Shown here in pieces: positions 9,226 through 19,120 of a DNA stretch of 64,000 nucleotides. The translations under genes and the position numbers were made by a program. This stretch comes from Aurantiacibacter atlanticus (lineage in GTDB: Bacteria; Pseudomonadota; Alphaproteobacteria; Sphingomonadales; Sphingomonadaceae): NCBI RefSeq assembly GCF_001077815.2, contig NZ_CP011310.1, positions 2,542,001 through 2,606,000 on the forward strand. Reading direction: 5' to 3'. The notes beneath the pieces were generated by a model. That model worked only from the letters and a program-made list of their open reading frames with translations, did not search any database and was not told the origin of the DNA. Numbering within the stretch: position 1 is the first letter of the stretch; each line of letters opens with the position of its first letter.

Positions 9226-9436
9226 CACTCCGCCTGATCCTGCTAAGGCGCGCTTCCTGATTATCCAGCTGATGCGGCTGGGCGGTCTTCTGATGATCCT
9301 TGGCGCAATTCTTATCCTGGCGGACAAGATCCCGGGTCCGGTGCCGCTGGGTATCGGGCTTCTGTTGTTCGGCCTGTTCGAATTTCTGATCATGCCGATC
9401 ATGCTTGCGAGGCGCTGGAAGACCCCGCGCAAATGA
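9218..9436 (+). CDS. small two-helix membrane protein
   Basis: The product is 72 residues: a short cytoplasmic start (MADTPPDPAKAR), two hydrophobic helices (about 20-38 and 43-63) separated by a KIPGPVPLG turn, and a basic end RRWKTPRK. I chose the ATG at 9218 because it falls within the end of the HAD gene, in keeping with the overlaps along this operon. Small proteins of this kind are common between such genes in sphingomonads, but I know no function. Its stop shares ATGA with the ATP12 gene. Confidence 0.78.
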   Translation: MADTPPDPAKARFLIIQLMRLGGLLMILGAILILADKIPGPVPLGIGLLLFGLFEFLIMPIMLARRWKTPRK

Positions 9437-10131
9437 AACGTTTCTACCGTGATGTGACGATAGCGCAGGATGAGAGCGGCTGGCGGGCACTGCTGGACGA
9501 AAGGCCAATACGCACACAGGGTCTGAGCACACCGCAAACGGTGCCCACAAAGGCCGCCGCTAAGCTGCTTGCAGAAGAATGGCAGTCTCAGGGCGAAGAG
9601 ATAGATGCGCGCAGCTTCTTTCATCGCGATCTTGCCGATTTTGCGCTCGATATGGTGCGGCCAGAAAGGGCTGCGACTATCGACCAGCTGCTGGATTACG
9701 CGGGCACCGATACGCTGTGCTACCGCGCCGATCCCGGCGAGCTCCTGTTTCAGCGCCAGCAGGACATGTGGGAGCCTCTCGTCAATGCGTGCGAGGCGCG
9801 CCATGCCATCAGGCTCGAAAGGGTGAGCGGGATTATCCACCACGCCCAGCCCAGCACGACAATCGCCACTTTACGAGAGCGTCTTGAAGGAGAGGACGAT
9901 TTCACTCTTGCCGCTTCTGTGACGCTGGCATCGCTTGCGGCGTCGCTGGTGGTGGCGCTGGCGGTGCTGGAAGAAGATGCGGATATCCCCGCCCTGTTCG
10001 CCGCTGGTAATGCCGAAGAGGATTGGCAGGCCGAGCTATGGGGCTGGGACAGCCTCGCGCAGGAAGACCGCATAGCCCGGCTCACAGCATTTGAAAAAGC
10101 GGCGGTCTTTGCCCGCGCGGTGCGCGCTTAG
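9433..10131 (+). CDS. ATP12 family F1 ATP synthase assembly chaperone
   Basis: ATP12 proteins bind the F1 alpha subunit and prevent its aggregation during ATP synthase assembly; outside mitochondria they are typical of alphaproteobacteria. The 232 residues start MKRFYRDVTIAQ and contain the conserved LDERPIRTQG, AEEWQSQGEEID and a LDYAGTDTLCYRAD segment, with a helical C-terminal half. It is the last gene of the coupled crcB operon. Its TAG and the TAA of the convergent lipoprotein gene overlap within the four bases TTAG. Confidence 0.93.
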   Translation: MKRFYRDVTIAQDESGWRALLDERPIRTQGLSTPQTVPTKAAAKLLAEEWQSQGEEIDARSFFHRDLADFALDMVRPERAATIDQLLDYAGTDTLCYRADPGELLFQRQQDMWEPLVNACEARHAIRLERVSGIIHHAQPSTTIATLRERLEGEDDFTLAASVTLASLAASLVVALAVLEEDADIPALFAAGNAEEDWQAELWGWDSLAQEDRIARLTAFEKAAVFARAVRA

Positions 10132-10745
10132 CCCACCCACTCCGCCACCTGATCCGCAACGCTGTTCGACGCTTCGTTCAAGGCTGCGGCAACCGCATTG
10201 GCATCCGCCGAAACTCCGCCGACGGTTTCTTCAAAACGCCGAGTCAGGATACGGCCTTCGGGCAGTTCGAGCACCGCGTCATAACGCACGATCACGGTGC
10301 CACTGTCGGCGTTGTAATCCATCGCGGTCAATTGCCCGCTGAGCTGCGTTTGCGCGACATATTCCAATTCGCCGCTACTCAGCACAAGGCGGTTGCCCTT
10401 GGCGCGAATGGTTTCAGCCAGAACCGTGCGAAACAATTGCGCGGGCTTTTCCACCCAGAATGCGTCAGCCAGATAGGCGAGCGAACTGTCCGAAGTGATG
10501 ACAGGGATGCGATTGACGTTGAGCCGCTGGCTCACATCGGGGACCATCACCGCTAGTGCGGCCTCCGCCTGTCCCTCTGTCGCTGCCCCGGCGGGCACGC
10601 TGGAGGTCGAGGTGAGCGTCAGCAATTGTTCGGGCGCCTCCCCGCCAAAGCTGATGCAACCCGAAAGCAGGCCCAGCGCGGCAAGCGGTGCTGCCAAGGC
10701 AAACGGGGTACGAAAAGAACTGTAGCGCATCGTTTTCACTCTCAT
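10128..10745 (-). CDS. ABC-type transport auxiliary lipoprotein of the Mla-like operon
   Basis: The product is a periplasmic lipoprotein of the PqiC/ABC-type transport auxiliary family that works with MCE-domain lipid transporters. The 205 residues open with a signal peptide ending in a LGLLSGC lipobox (Cys30). An alpha/beta domain follows with segments like RLNVNRIPVITSDS and LAYLADAFWVEKP. Its start overlaps the mlaD-like stop (ATGA), making it the fourth gene of the operon permease-ATPase-MCE protein-lipoprotein. It probably bridges toward the outer membrane. Confidence 0.88.
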   Translation of the reverse strand: MRVKTMRYSSFRTPFALAAPLAALGLLSGCISFGGEAPEQLLTLTSTSSVPAGAATEGQAEAALAVMVPDVSQRLNVNRIPVITSDSSLAYLADAFWVEKPAQLFRTVLAETIRAKGNRLVLSSGELEYVAQTQLSGQLTAMDYNADSGTVIVRYDAVLELPEGRILTRRFEETVGGVSADANAVAAALNEASNSVADQVAEWVG

Positions 10746-11689
10746 GGCTCGTAATCGGGCAGGGGCGGACCGCTAAGCAGCGAACCCGCGCCTTCGGTTT
10801 CGAGCCGTTCCGTCATCGTGCGCAGGCTAGACGAAGTTGCACGCAAATCGCGCAATGTCGCCGTCGCGGCGGGCAGCGTATCCTGCGAAAGCTGGCGGGT
10901 CAGCGGTTCGATATTCACCATCGCATTTTCCAGCGCACCTGCTGCTTCACGGGCAGAAGCAAGCGTCTGGCGCAGATCGGCGGTCAAGGCAGCACCATCG
11001 CGTTCGACAAGTCCATCAACTGACGTCAGCGTATCTTCAAACGCCGCCAGCGTATCTGTCGACTGGTTCAGCGTTGCCTGCAAATCCAGCAATGTCGCTT
11101 CGATCTGCGGTGAAGTGCGCGCCAATTCGGCGCTGATGGCATCGGTATTGCTCAGGATACCGGCAATGGATTCCTGATTGTCATCATCCAGCACACGGGT
11201 CAGCCTGTCAGTCAAGGTAGCGAGTCGTTCCAGCAGCAATGGGGCGCTGGCAAGTATTTCGCCAATCGCGCCGGGCTTGGGCGGAATAACTGGCACGCCT
11301 TCGGGGCAATCAGTCGTATCGCAGCTGATCGGAGGCAGATTGCTGCGTCCGCCTGCAAGCGAAATGTTCGAAACACCGGTAAAGCTGGCGGAGACGCTGG
11401 CTTCTGTTCCCACCAGGATAGGGGTGTTATTTTCGATCCGCACGCGCACCTTCACGAATTCAGGATCGCGCTCCCAGATGGAAATATCGATGACCTGACC
11501 CACGGGAACACCCGAATAGGTAACGACAGAACCTTCTGCGACGCCGCCTACGGACTGTTCGAAGAAGATGTCATACTCCTTGTCGTTCTGGTCGCTCAAT
11601 CGCGCCAGCCACACAAAAAAGATCGCCGCTGCAGCCAGCAGCAGGAGAGTAATGGCCCCTACCCAGACGTGATTAGCACGTGTTTCCAT
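10742..11689 (-). CDS. mlaD: MlaD family MCE-domain lipid-binding protein
   Basis: MCE proteins form hexameric rings that carry phospholipids across the periplasm and are anchored to the inner membrane ABC transporter. The 315 residues contain an N-terminal TM helix (about 8-28), an MCE domain (about 38-120, with VTYSGVPVGQVIDISI and ASFTGVSNISLAGG) and a long helical C-terminal part (about 140-300) with heptad-like repeats. The C-terminal extension is longer than in E. coli MlaD (about 183 residues) and resembles alphaproteobacterial homologues. It follows the ATPase gene by 9 bases. Confidence 0.9.
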   Translation of the reverse strand: METRANHVWVGAITLLLLAAAAIFFVWLARLSDQNDKEYDIFFEQSVGGVAEGSVVTYSGVPVGQVIDISIWERDPEFVKVRVRIENNTPILVGTEASVSASFTGVSNISLAGGRSNLPPISCDTTDCPEGVPVIPPKPGAIGEILASAPLLLERLATLTDRLTRVLDDDNQESIAGILSNTDAISAELARTSPQIEATLLDLQATLNQSTDTLAAFEDTLTSVDGLVERDGAALTADLRQTLASAREAAGALENAMVNIEPLTRQLSQDTLPAATATLRDLRATSSSLRTMTERLETEGAGSLLSGPPLPDYEP

Positions 11690-11698
11690 CTGCTTGGT

Positions 11699-12583
11699 CT
11701 ATGCCTTTCCACCACGGGGCTTGTCCAATGCTTTCCCATCATCCTGCGATCGTTCGTAGGATGCGGCTGCTGCACGGCTGCGCGGCCCGTTGAAATATTC
11801 CTGAATCCATTGATGGTCGGTTTCCAGCAATTCGGGGATGGTCCCCACCGCAATCACCTTTTTGTCGGCCAGCACGGCCACCCGGTCACAAATGGCATAA
11901 AGCGTATCCAGATCATGCGTGATGAGGAACACTGTCAGTCCCAGCGTATCGGTTAATTCGCGCAATAGTGCATCGAACTTGGCCGCGCCAATCGGATCCA
12001 GACCGGCGGTTGGCTCATCAAGAAACAGAAGCTCGGGATCAAGTGCCAGCGCGCGTGCAAGGCCGGCACGTTTTTTCATCCCGCCGGAAAGCTCGCTGGG
12101 AAATTTGCTCGCCGCGTCTTCGGGCAGGCCTGTCAGGACTGTCTTGTATCGGGCGATTTCGTCGAGCAGTTCCTGCGATAGCTCGGGGTAGAATTGCTTG
12201 AGCGGGACCTGCACATTCTCCGCCACAGTCAGTGTCGAAAACAATGCGCCGCCCTGGAACAGAACGCCCCAACGATCACGGACGCCAATCACTTCGTCAG
12301 GCTCGGCCTCGATAATATCTTGCCCGAACACTTCTATATTGCCGCTTTGCGGAATCTGGAGGCCGATAACCGACCGCATCAGGACCGATTTGCCAGTGCC
12401 CGACCCCCCAACAACGCCAAGAATCTCTCCGTGTCTCACATCGAGATCAACCTCGTCATGAACCACAAAGTCGCCAAAGGCGTTGGTCAGCCCGCGAATG
12501 CGAATTGGATAATCGTTATCCGGCCTCGACCGCTGGTCCTCGGCAAGATCTTGCACCTGGTCACGGAGATCGTCTTCGCTCAT
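11699..12583 (-). CDS. mlaF: MlaF family ABC transporter ATP-binding protein
   Basis: This is the ATPase of a phospholipid transport complex. The 294 residues contain Walker A GGSGTGKSVLM, the ABC signature LSGGMKKRAGLARA (the SGGM variant typical of MlaF-type ATPases) and Walker B ELLFLDEPTAGLDP. An H-loop in FLITHDLDTL is also present. The roughly 30 residues before the domain and a C-terminal tail (FNGPRSRAAAASYERS) are extensions to the core. The start overlaps the permease stop by ATGA. Confidence 0.93.
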   Translation of the reverse strand: MSEDDLRDQVQDLAEDQRSRPDNDYPIRIRGLTNAFGDFVVHDEVDLDVRHGEILGVVGGSGTGKSVLMRSVIGLQIPQSGNIEVFGQDIIEAEPDEVIGVRDRWGVLFQGGALFSTLTVAENVQVPLKQFYPELSQELLDEIARYKTVLTGLPEDAASKFPSELSGGMKKRAGLARALALDPELLFLDEPTAGLDPIGAAKFDALLRELTDTLGLTVFLITHDLDTLYAICDRVAVLADKKVIAVGTIPELLETDHQWIQEYFNGPRSRAAAASYERSQDDGKALDKPRGGKA

Positions 12584-13689
12584 CCCCAGCCAATCTCTGT
12601 GAAGAATACGGCAAAGAAGGCGTCCAGCACGATAACCATGAAGATTGCCTGCACCACAGCTTGCGTGGTGCGCAGGCCGACCTCTTCGGCGTTACCTTCT
12701 ACCTGCATGCCCTGGTAACAGCCCGCCAGTGCCACGATCAGGCCGAAGACCGGTGCCTTGGCCAGCCCGACGAAGAAATCATAAATCGGCACAACTTCCT
12801 GTATTCTTGCAAGGAAGGTGAGGAAGGGAATGCCCAGCATCACCTCGCCGATCACCGCGCCACCGACAATTGCAACGGCAGAGGCATAGAAGCCAAGAAG
12901 CGGCATCATGATAACGGCAGCCAGAATACGCGGCACGACCAACGCTTCCATCGGCGAAACGCCGATTGTGCGCATCGCGTCTATTTCCTCTGTCAGCTTC
13001 ATCGTGCCCAATTGCGCGGCAAAGGCAGAACCGGAGCGGCCCGCCACCATGATCGCAGTCATCAGCACGCCTAGTTCGCGCATTGTGATGCGCCCGACAA
13101 GGTTTACGGTCAGCGTTTCAGCGCCAAATTGCTGTAATTGCACTGCGCCCTGCTGCGCGATGACGATTCCGATAAGAAAACTCATCAAGCCGATGATCGG
13201 GAGCGAGCTCACCCCGACCAGTTCCATTTGTCGAACCAGCGCCTTCAGGCGAAAACGGCGGGGGTGGCGGACAAGCGCGCCAAGCGCTGCAAGGATCGCG
13301 CCGAGAAACCCCAGATAATGGATAAAACCCTTGCCAAACTCTATGACCTTGCCGCCGATATTCTCGCTCACCCGGCCAAACACATAGGGTCGCGGCGGGA
13401 TGATATCGGCAGTGCTGGCGCTGCTCTCTACAGCGTCCAGCAGCGTTTCGGCTGCTTCACTTGCGCCAGTGATTTCGGCGCCTTTTTCCTCAGCGAATCG
13501 GTAGACCACCCACGCGCCGACCGTATCCACGACAGTTGCGCCGGAAATATCGACAAATTGTACCGATTCGTCCAGTTTACGCAGTGCAGGATCAAGGACG
13601 CCAATCCCCGACACCACCAGAGGGCCGGTGATGGTGACCGTTACCCGACCCCCGCGTTCTTCCACGCTATACTCAGCCCATTCGCGCAT
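12580..13689 (-). CDS. mlaE: MlaE family lipid ABC transporter permease with N-terminal STAS-like domain
   Basis: This is the inner membrane permease of the Mla-like system. The 369 residues start with a STAS-like regulatory region (about 8-100, [16 protein letters not shown] and [12 protein letters not shown]). This corresponds to MlaB of E. coli, fused here to the permease. The permease core (about 125-369) has about five TM helices and the conserved [20 protein letters not shown] coupling segment. It is the first gene of the operon, divergent from valS across 87 bases that must hold both promoters. Confidence 0.92.
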   Translation of the reverse strand: MREWAEYSVEERGGRVTVTITGPLVVSGIGVLDPALRKLDESVQFVDISGATVVDTVGAWVVYRFAEEKGAEITGASEAAETLLDAVESSASTADIIPPRPYVFGRVSENIGGKVIEFGKGFIHYLGFLGAILAALGALVRHPRRFRLKALVRQMELVGVSSLPIIGLMSFLIGIVIAQQGAVQLQQFGAETLTVNLVGRITMRELGVLMTAIMVAGRSGSAFAAQLGTMKLTEEIDAMRTIGVSPMEALVVPRILAAVIMMPLLGFYASAVAIVGGAVIGEVMLGIPFLTFLARIQEVVPIYDFFVGLAKAPVFGLIVALAGCYQGMQVEGNAEEVGLRTTQAVVQAIFMVIVLDAFFAVFFTEIGWG

Positions 13690-13776
13690 TGCGGACCCTA
13701 TGCGGGTAAATTACGGAAGGAGCAAGATTTTCGCGTGTTGCTCTCCTACTTATGTGCTGGCAAAGGCCATGACCCT

Positions 13777-16533
13777 ATGACGAGCGAACTCAACACCACA
13801 TTCGATCCCGCCGCGATTGAGGCGAAATGGTACGATCACTGGGAGGCCAACGGTCTGTTCCGGCCCGAACGCGCCGATGCCGAACCTTTCACCATCGTCA
13901 ACCCGCCGCCCAATGTGACAGGCAGCCTGCATATCGGCCACGCCCTGGACAATACGTTGCAGGACATCGTCATCCGTTACGAAAGGTTGCGCGGCAAGGA
14001 TGCGCTGTGGGTGGTTGGCACAGACCACGCCGGTATCGCGACGCAGATGGTGGTTGAACGCCAGCTTGAACAGCGACAGGACAAGCGCACCAATTACAGT
14101 CGCGAGGATTTTATCGCGAAGGTGTGGGACTGGAAGGACGAAAGCGGCGGCACGATCACCCGCCAGCTGCGCCGTCTGGGCTGTTCGATGGACTGGAGCC
14201 GCGAACAATTTACGATGGACCCGCATTTCACCAAGGCCGTGACCAAGACCTTCGTCGATCTGCACAAGGACGGGCTGATCTACCGGGACAAGCGGCTGGT
14301 GAACTGGGACCCCAAGCTCAAAACCGCGATTTCCGACCTCGAGGTGGAAACGCAGGACATGAAGGGCAGCTTCTGGACGTTTGAATACCCGCTCAGCGAT
14401 GGGTCGGGTGCGGTGCGCGTTTCCACGACCCGCCCCGAAACCATGCTCGCCGATATGGCCGTGGCGGTGCATCCCGACGATGATCGCTACAAGGAACTGG
14501 TGGCGCGCGGCGCCAAGGTGACATTGCCGATCACCGGGCGCGAAATTCCCATCATCGCCGATGAACACGCCGACCCGGAACTGGGCAGCGGCGCGGTGAA
14601 GATAACGCCGGGTCATGATTTCAACGATTTCGACGTCGGCAAGCGCGCCGGCATTGCCCCTGCCGACATGCTCAACATGCTGGATGCAGAAGCCGCCGTA
14701 TGCCAGACCGCGGATGGCCTTATCCCGCAGGAATTGGTCGGCCTCGACCGTTTCGACGCTCGTGCCCGCGTTGTCGAAATGCTCAAGGAAAGCGGCCACC
14801 TCGTGACTTATATCGTCAGGAACAAGGATGGCGAGGAAGTATCCCACGATGCCGAACCGCGCACCATAGCAACGCCCTTTGGCGATCGTGGCGGCGTGGT
14901 GATCGAACCGTGGCTGACCGATCAATGGTATGTCGATGCCGAAAAGCTGGCCGTCAAACCCATCGCGGCGGTCAAAGGCGGCGATATCGAAATCGTCCCC
15001 AAGGCGTGGGAGAAGACTTTCTTCAACTGGATGGAAAACATCCAGCCGTGGTGCGTCTCGCGCCAGCTTTGGTGGGGGCATCGCATCCCGGCCTGGTATG
15101 GTCCCGATGGCGAAGTGTTCGTCGCGGATGACGAGGCTAAGGCGCTGGAAATGGCGATGGATCACTATCGCCGCGATACTGTGCACATCAGCGATGACGA
15201 ACCTGCACTAACTGACAATGCCGTATCCTTGCGGCGCGATCCGGACGTGCTCGACACATGGTTCTCATCCGCGCTGTGGCCCTTTGCCACGCTCGGCTGG
15301 CCGGACAACACCGATCTGGTCGAGAAGCATTATCCCAACAATCTCCTCATCAGCGGGTTCGATATCCTGTTTTTCTGGGATGCGCGGATGATGATGATGG
15401 GCCAGCAGATGACCGGCACAAACCCGTGGCCGCGCCTGTATCTGCACGGCCTCGTGCGCGCGGCGGACGGGGCGAAAATGTCCAAGTCCAAGGGCAATGT
15501 CGTCGACCCGCTGATCCTGATCGACAAATATGGCGCCGATGCGCTTCGCTTTTTCATGGCAGCGATGGAAAGTCAGGGCCGCGACATCAAGATGGATGAG
15601 CGCCGGGTCGAGGGCTATCGCAACTTTGCGACCAAGCTTTGGAATGCCACGCGCTTTTGCCAATCCAACGGCATCGGTGCGTCCGATAGCATCAAGGCCC
15701 CTGCGGCAAAGCTGGCCGCGAACCAGTGGATTATCGGCGAAGTGCAGCAAACGGTCGAGGCGCTCGACGCGGCGATGGCCGATCTGCGCTTTGATGCAGC
15801 AGCCAACACGATCTACCAATTTGCTTGGTCGCGCTTTTGCGACTGGTATCTGGAACTGATCAAGCCTGTTTTCATGGGCGAGGCAGATAGCGATGCCGCA
15901 CGCGAAACCCGCGAAGTGGCCGGCTGGGCGCTCGACCAGATCCTTGTCATGCTGCATCCGTTCATGCCCTTCGTGACCGAAGAATTGTGGAATGCGCAGG
16001 GGGAACGCAAATACGAGTTGATCCTTGCCAAATGGCCCGAACCGCGCGCGACGGTCAGCAAGCAGGCCACCGACGCTATCGACTGGGTTATCGCGCTCAC
16101 CACCGCCACACGCGGCGCGCGCAATGAATTGGGCATTTCGCCGGGCGAAAAACTGCCGGCCTTTTGCCCTGCTCCATCCGATCTCGCCAAAAGCGTGGTG
16201 GATCGCAGCGCCGCCGCCATCGAGCGGCTGGCCCGCCTTTCACCGGTCAGCTTTGAAGACGCGCCCGCAGGGGCTGCAATGCAAGTGACAGCGGGGACCG
16301 ACGTATTCATCATCCCGTTGGAAGGCGTGATCGATATCGCAGCAGAACGTAGCCGTCTGGAAAAGGCGCTTGCAGGCTCTCAGAAAGAAGCCAAATCACT
16401 CGGCGGGCGGCTGGGCAATGCCTCTTTCGTGGAAAAGGCCAAGCCCGAGGCGGTCGAAAAGGCGCGCGCCGATCTGGCACATCACGAGGCCGAAATCGCC
16501 CGACTGGAAGGCGCGCTGGAACGGCTGGGATGA
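13777..16533 (+). CDS. valS: valyl-tRNA synthetase
   Basis: ValS charges tRNA-Val and edits mischarged threonine. The 918 residues contain the class I signatures LHIGHALDN (HIGH at 52-55) and KMSKS (567-571). An editing CP1 domain lies between them, followed by a C-terminal anticodon-binding domain and a coiled-coil arm rich in Lys, Glu and Ala (about 860-915). I chose the ATG at 13777 because [20 protein letters not shown] aligns with family starts; the open frame extends much further upstream only by chance. It is immediately followed by queE. Confidence 0.97.
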   Translation: MTSELNTTFDPAAIEAKWYDHWEANGLFRPERADAEPFTIVNPPPNVTGSLHIGHALDNTLQDIVIRYERLRGKDALWVVGTDHAGIATQMVVERQLEQRQDKRTNYSREDFIAKVWDWKDESGGTITRQLRRLGCSMDWSREQFTMDPHFTKAVTKTFVDLHKDGLIYRDKRLVNWDPKLKTAISDLEVETQDMKGSFWTFEYPLSDGSGAVRVSTTRPETMLADMAVAVHPDDDRYKELVARGAKVTLPITGREIPIIADEHADPELGSGAVKITPGHDFNDFDVGKRAGIAPADMLNMLDAEAAVCQTADGLIPQELVGLDRFDARARVVEMLKESGHLVTYIVRNKDGEEVSHDAEPRTIATPFGDRGGVVIEPWLTDQWYVDAEKLAVKPIAAVKGGDIEIVPKAWEKTFFNWMENIQPWCVSRQLWWGHRIPAWYGPDGEVFVADDEAKALEMAMDHYRRDTVHISDDEPALTDNAVSLRRDPDVLDTWFSSALWPFATLGWPDNTDLVEKHYPNNLLISGFDILFFWDARMMMMGQQMTGTNPWPRLYLHGLVRAADGAKMSKSKGNVVDPLILIDKYGADALRFFMAAMESQGRDIKMDERRVEGYRNFATKLWNATRFCQSNGIGASDSIKAPAAKLAANQWIIGEVQQTVEALDAAMADLRFDAAANTIYQFAWSRFCDWYLELIKPVFMGEADSDAARETREVAGWALDQILVMLHPFMPFVTEELWNAQGERKYELILAKWPEPRATVSKQATDAIDWVIALTTATRGARNELGISPGEKLPAFCPAPSDLAKSVVDRSAAAIERLARLSPVSFEDAPAGAAMQVTAGTDVFIIPLEGVIDIAAERSRLEKALAGSQKEAKSLGGRLGNASFVEKAKPEAVEKARADLAHHEAEIARLEGALERLG

Positions 16534-16534
16534 C

Positions 16535-17269
16535 ATGTCGCTGACGCTGGCCACACAGGCCCCGGGGGAGGCAGAGATATTCGCTTCGCTACAGGGCGAA
16601 GGGCCAAGCGCGGGCGCTCCGGTTGCTTTTCTTCGGCTGTCGCGCTGCAATCTTGCCTGCGTGTGGTGCGACACGGCCTACACATGGCACTTTGAAGGCG
16701 ATAATCGTCCGCACCGCGATGGCGAAACTTATCAGCGCAGGCCCAACCAGCTGGAACTGGAAGAGGCAGAGGTTGCGAAAATGATCGCGGCGCTCGGCCA
16801 GAATCGCCTCGTCATCACAGGCGGCGAACCGTTGATGCAGGCAGGAAAGCTGGCGGCGATGCTGGAGCTTCTTCCCGATATCGCGGTGGAGGTCGAAACC
16901 AATGGCACGATCGATCCCCCCGCCCGCTTCGATGTGCGGGTGGACCAGTATAATGTCAGCCCCAAGCTGGCCCACAGCGGCAATCCTGCCGACCTCGCTT
17001 TAAAGCCCGAAATGCTCGATCGCTGGGCGACGGACGAACGCGCTTTTTTCAAATTCGTGATCGCAGAACCCGACGATGTCGAGGAAGTGCTGACGCTTGC
17101 GCGCACCCATTTCATCCCCGCAAAGCGTATCTTCCTGATGCCCGAAGGCACGGACAGCGCGGCTTTGCGCCAGCGCATGGATTGGCTCGCTCCGCTATGC
17201 CTGAAACACGGCTTCCGGATGAGCGACCGGCTGCATATCCACCTGTATGGCGACACGCGCGGAAGTTGA
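16535..17269 (+). CDS. queE: 7-carboxy-7-deazaguanine synthase, radical SAM
   Basis: QueE converts 6-carboxytetrahydropterin to 7-carboxy-7-deazaguanine in queuosine/preQ0 synthesis. The 244 residues have the cluster motif CxxxCxxC (Cys38, Cys42, Cys45 in SRCNLACVWCDTAY) and a substrate-binding IFASLQGEGPSAG start. An ITGGEPLMQ segment and a QYNVSPKLAHSGN motif are also present. The ATG one base after the valS TGA gives the canonical start. The other queuosine genes (queC, queD, queF) are not in the window. Confidence 0.95.
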   Translation: MSLTLATQAPGEAEIFASLQGEGPSAGAPVAFLRLSRCNLACVWCDTAYTWHFEGDNRPHRDGETYQRRPNQLELEEAEVAKMIAALGQNRLVITGGEPLMQAGKLAAMLELLPDIAVEVETNGTIDPPARFDVRVDQYNVSPKLAHSGNPADLALKPEMLDRWATDERAFFKFVIAEPDDVEEVLTLARTHFIPAKRIFLMPEGTDSAALRQRMDWLAPLCLKHGFRMSDRLHIHLYGDTRGS

Positions 17270-17313
17270 ATTGTTTGTGTTGCGAAGCAGCATTCGCGCC
17301 CTCGCTATAACAA

Positions 17314-19032
17314 TCACGTCCCTTGGGCACGCCAACGCTGGACGGTGCGTTCAACCATGTCCTCTTCGCCGCCCCCCTGGTTCCACAAATCCACGAAGCT
17401 GGGATCTTCGGATGCCGGGCGCTTCGATTCTTCCAGATTATCGAAGCTGACGCGGATCGGAACGGACACACCCTCGCCGCAGATGATGCACTCACGGTTA
17501 CGCAGCGCCGGAATTGAATCGAGAAACCCGCGCGCGCCTTCAGGCATGGCCGCCTTCACGAAAGCCTGATCGCGGTCATTGTTCAGGCGCATGGAGATGA
17601 TGGTGCCGCACTGTGACAGCACGCCTTCTGCAAGATCTGACGGCCGCTGCGTGATAAGGCCGAGCGAGATACCGTATTTACGGCCTTCCTTGGCAATACG
17701 GCTGAGGACGCGGCCAACCGAATTGCCATCGGCATTCTTCTCGCTCGGCACGTAACGGTGCGCTTCTTCGCAAACGAGCAGGATCGGGCTGGTTTTCTCG
17801 TTTCGACCCCAGATTGCGAAATCGAAGACAAGGCGGCTGAGCACTGCAACTACTGTGCTGGTAATGTCCGAAGGCACGCCCGACACGTCAATTATTGAAA
17901 TCGGTTTGCCCGACGACGGCATGCGGAAAATCTTGGAAATGAAGTCGGCCATTGTATCGCCCACGAGCATTCCGGAAAACAGGAATTGATAACGCGGATC
18001 AGCCTTCAATTCGTCAATCTTGGTCTTGATCCGCATGTAAGGCGCAGTATTGGTGGCCTTGTCCAGCTTACCCATTTCATCCTGGATCATGCCGGTGAGG
18101 TCAGACAGAAGATAGGGAATGGGCGAATCCACGGTAATCTTGCCCATGCCTTCGGCAAGCCGGTTTTTTTGTCGTGCAGCCAGAAGGCATTTTGCCAGAA
18201 TGTCCCTGTCATTCTGAAGGTCATTACCCGACGACTTCAGCAGCACTTCGCAATGTTCTTCAAAATTCATCAGCCAATAGGGCATCTGCAGATTGGACAC
18301 GTCGAAAATCTGGCCGGTGTTGCGGAAGGCGGCAGAATATTCGCCATGCGGATCAATCATCAGGATGTGCCCTTGCGGGGCCGCCTGACAGATACGGTGC
18401 AGGATGAGCGCCGCACTGGTCGATTTACCCGTGCCGGTGGAGCCGAGCAAAGCGAAATGCTTGCCCAGCATGGCGTCAATATACATGCCCGCACGGATAT
18501 CGCCTGTGGGATAGACCGTGCCGATCTGGATTGAGCTGCGCCCGTCCGATGCGTAGATCTGGCGCAGATCCTCTGTCGTCGCGGGATAAATCATCGCGCC
18601 GGGAATGGGATAGCGCGTCACACCACGGCGGAAACCATGGATCTTGCCGGTCAGCTTTTCCTCGCGCCCTTCGCCCATGAAATCGATATTGGCGATGACC
18701 GAATTGCCATCCCCACGCCGATCCTGCCGCTGGTTGCGGACAGATGCGAGCAGCCAGCCGTCAGCAGTCTTGATCTTGATTTGCGAGCCCACCTGTCCGG
18801 CCAGCGCAATTGAGGGATCGGGATCATCAATGCATTCATTGAGCCGCAAAAGATCGAGTGCAACAGCAGAGCCGGAGCCGGCGATTTCCAGCACAACGCC
18901 GATCGGCAGGCGCGCTTTGTCATCGCTTTGCAGAGCCTGCGTCCCCAGCTCTTCGTGCGGGGGCGGAGTAGTCGACTGCGCAGTACCTAATGGGGCTGCA
19001 TTGGAAAACTGGTTGCCGGGCATCTCAGTCAT
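17314..19032 (-). CDS. HerA-like hexameric ATPase/translocase (DUF87)
   Basis: HerA-type ATPases are FtsK-superfamily hexameric motors that translocate DNA, usually with the nuclease NurA. The 572 residues start with a disordered Pro/Thr stretch (about 1-40) and a HAS-barrel-like beta domain (about 42-130). The ATPase follows: Walker A GSTGTGKST (197-205), Walker B ILMIDPHGEYS (about 223-233) and a second acidic motif ILLVCEEAHRYVP. A sensor region ISLGLITQRPSDL and an arginine in MRLNNDRDQ are also visible. No NurA or other repair gene is adjacent, so its partner is unknown. It converges with queE across 44 bases. Confidence 0.85.
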   Translation of the reverse strand: MTEMPGNQFSNAAPLGTAQSTTPPPHEELGTQALQSDDKARLPIGVVLEIAGSGSAVALDLLRLNECIDDPDPSIALAGQVGSQIKIKTADGWLLASVRNQRQDRRGDGNSVIANIDFMGEGREEKLTGKIHGFRRGVTRYPIPGAMIYPATTEDLRQIYASDGRSSIQIGTVYPTGDIRAGMYIDAMLGKHFALLGSTGTGKSTSAALILHRICQAAPQGHILMIDPHGEYSAAFRNTGQIFDVSNLQMPYWLMNFEEHCEVLLKSSGNDLQNDRDILAKCLLAARQKNRLAEGMGKITVDSPIPYLLSDLTGMIQDEMGKLDKATNTAPYMRIKTKIDELKADPRYQFLFSGMLVGDTMADFISKIFRMPSSGKPISIIDVSGVPSDITSTVVAVLSRLVFDFAIWGRNEKTSPILLVCEEAHRYVPSEKNADGNSVGRVLSRIAKEGRKYGISLGLITQRPSDLAEGVLSQCGTIISMRLNNDRDQAFVKAAMPEGARGFLDSIPALRNRECIICGEGVSVPIRVSFDNLEESKRPASEDPSFVDLWNQGGGEEDMVERTVQRWRAQGT

Positions 19033-19120
19033 AAAAGGGGGCTCTCAAACCTGTTACTGTATGAGAACATTAGCCCGGACGAGGTTAAAATCGCGTCAAT
19101 ATTTCGCACTTTCAAGGATG

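Noticed and set aside
13138..13776. In-frame extension upstream of valS
   Set aside because: It is antisense to mlaE, has no family similarity, and the conserved ValS start is the ATG at 13777.
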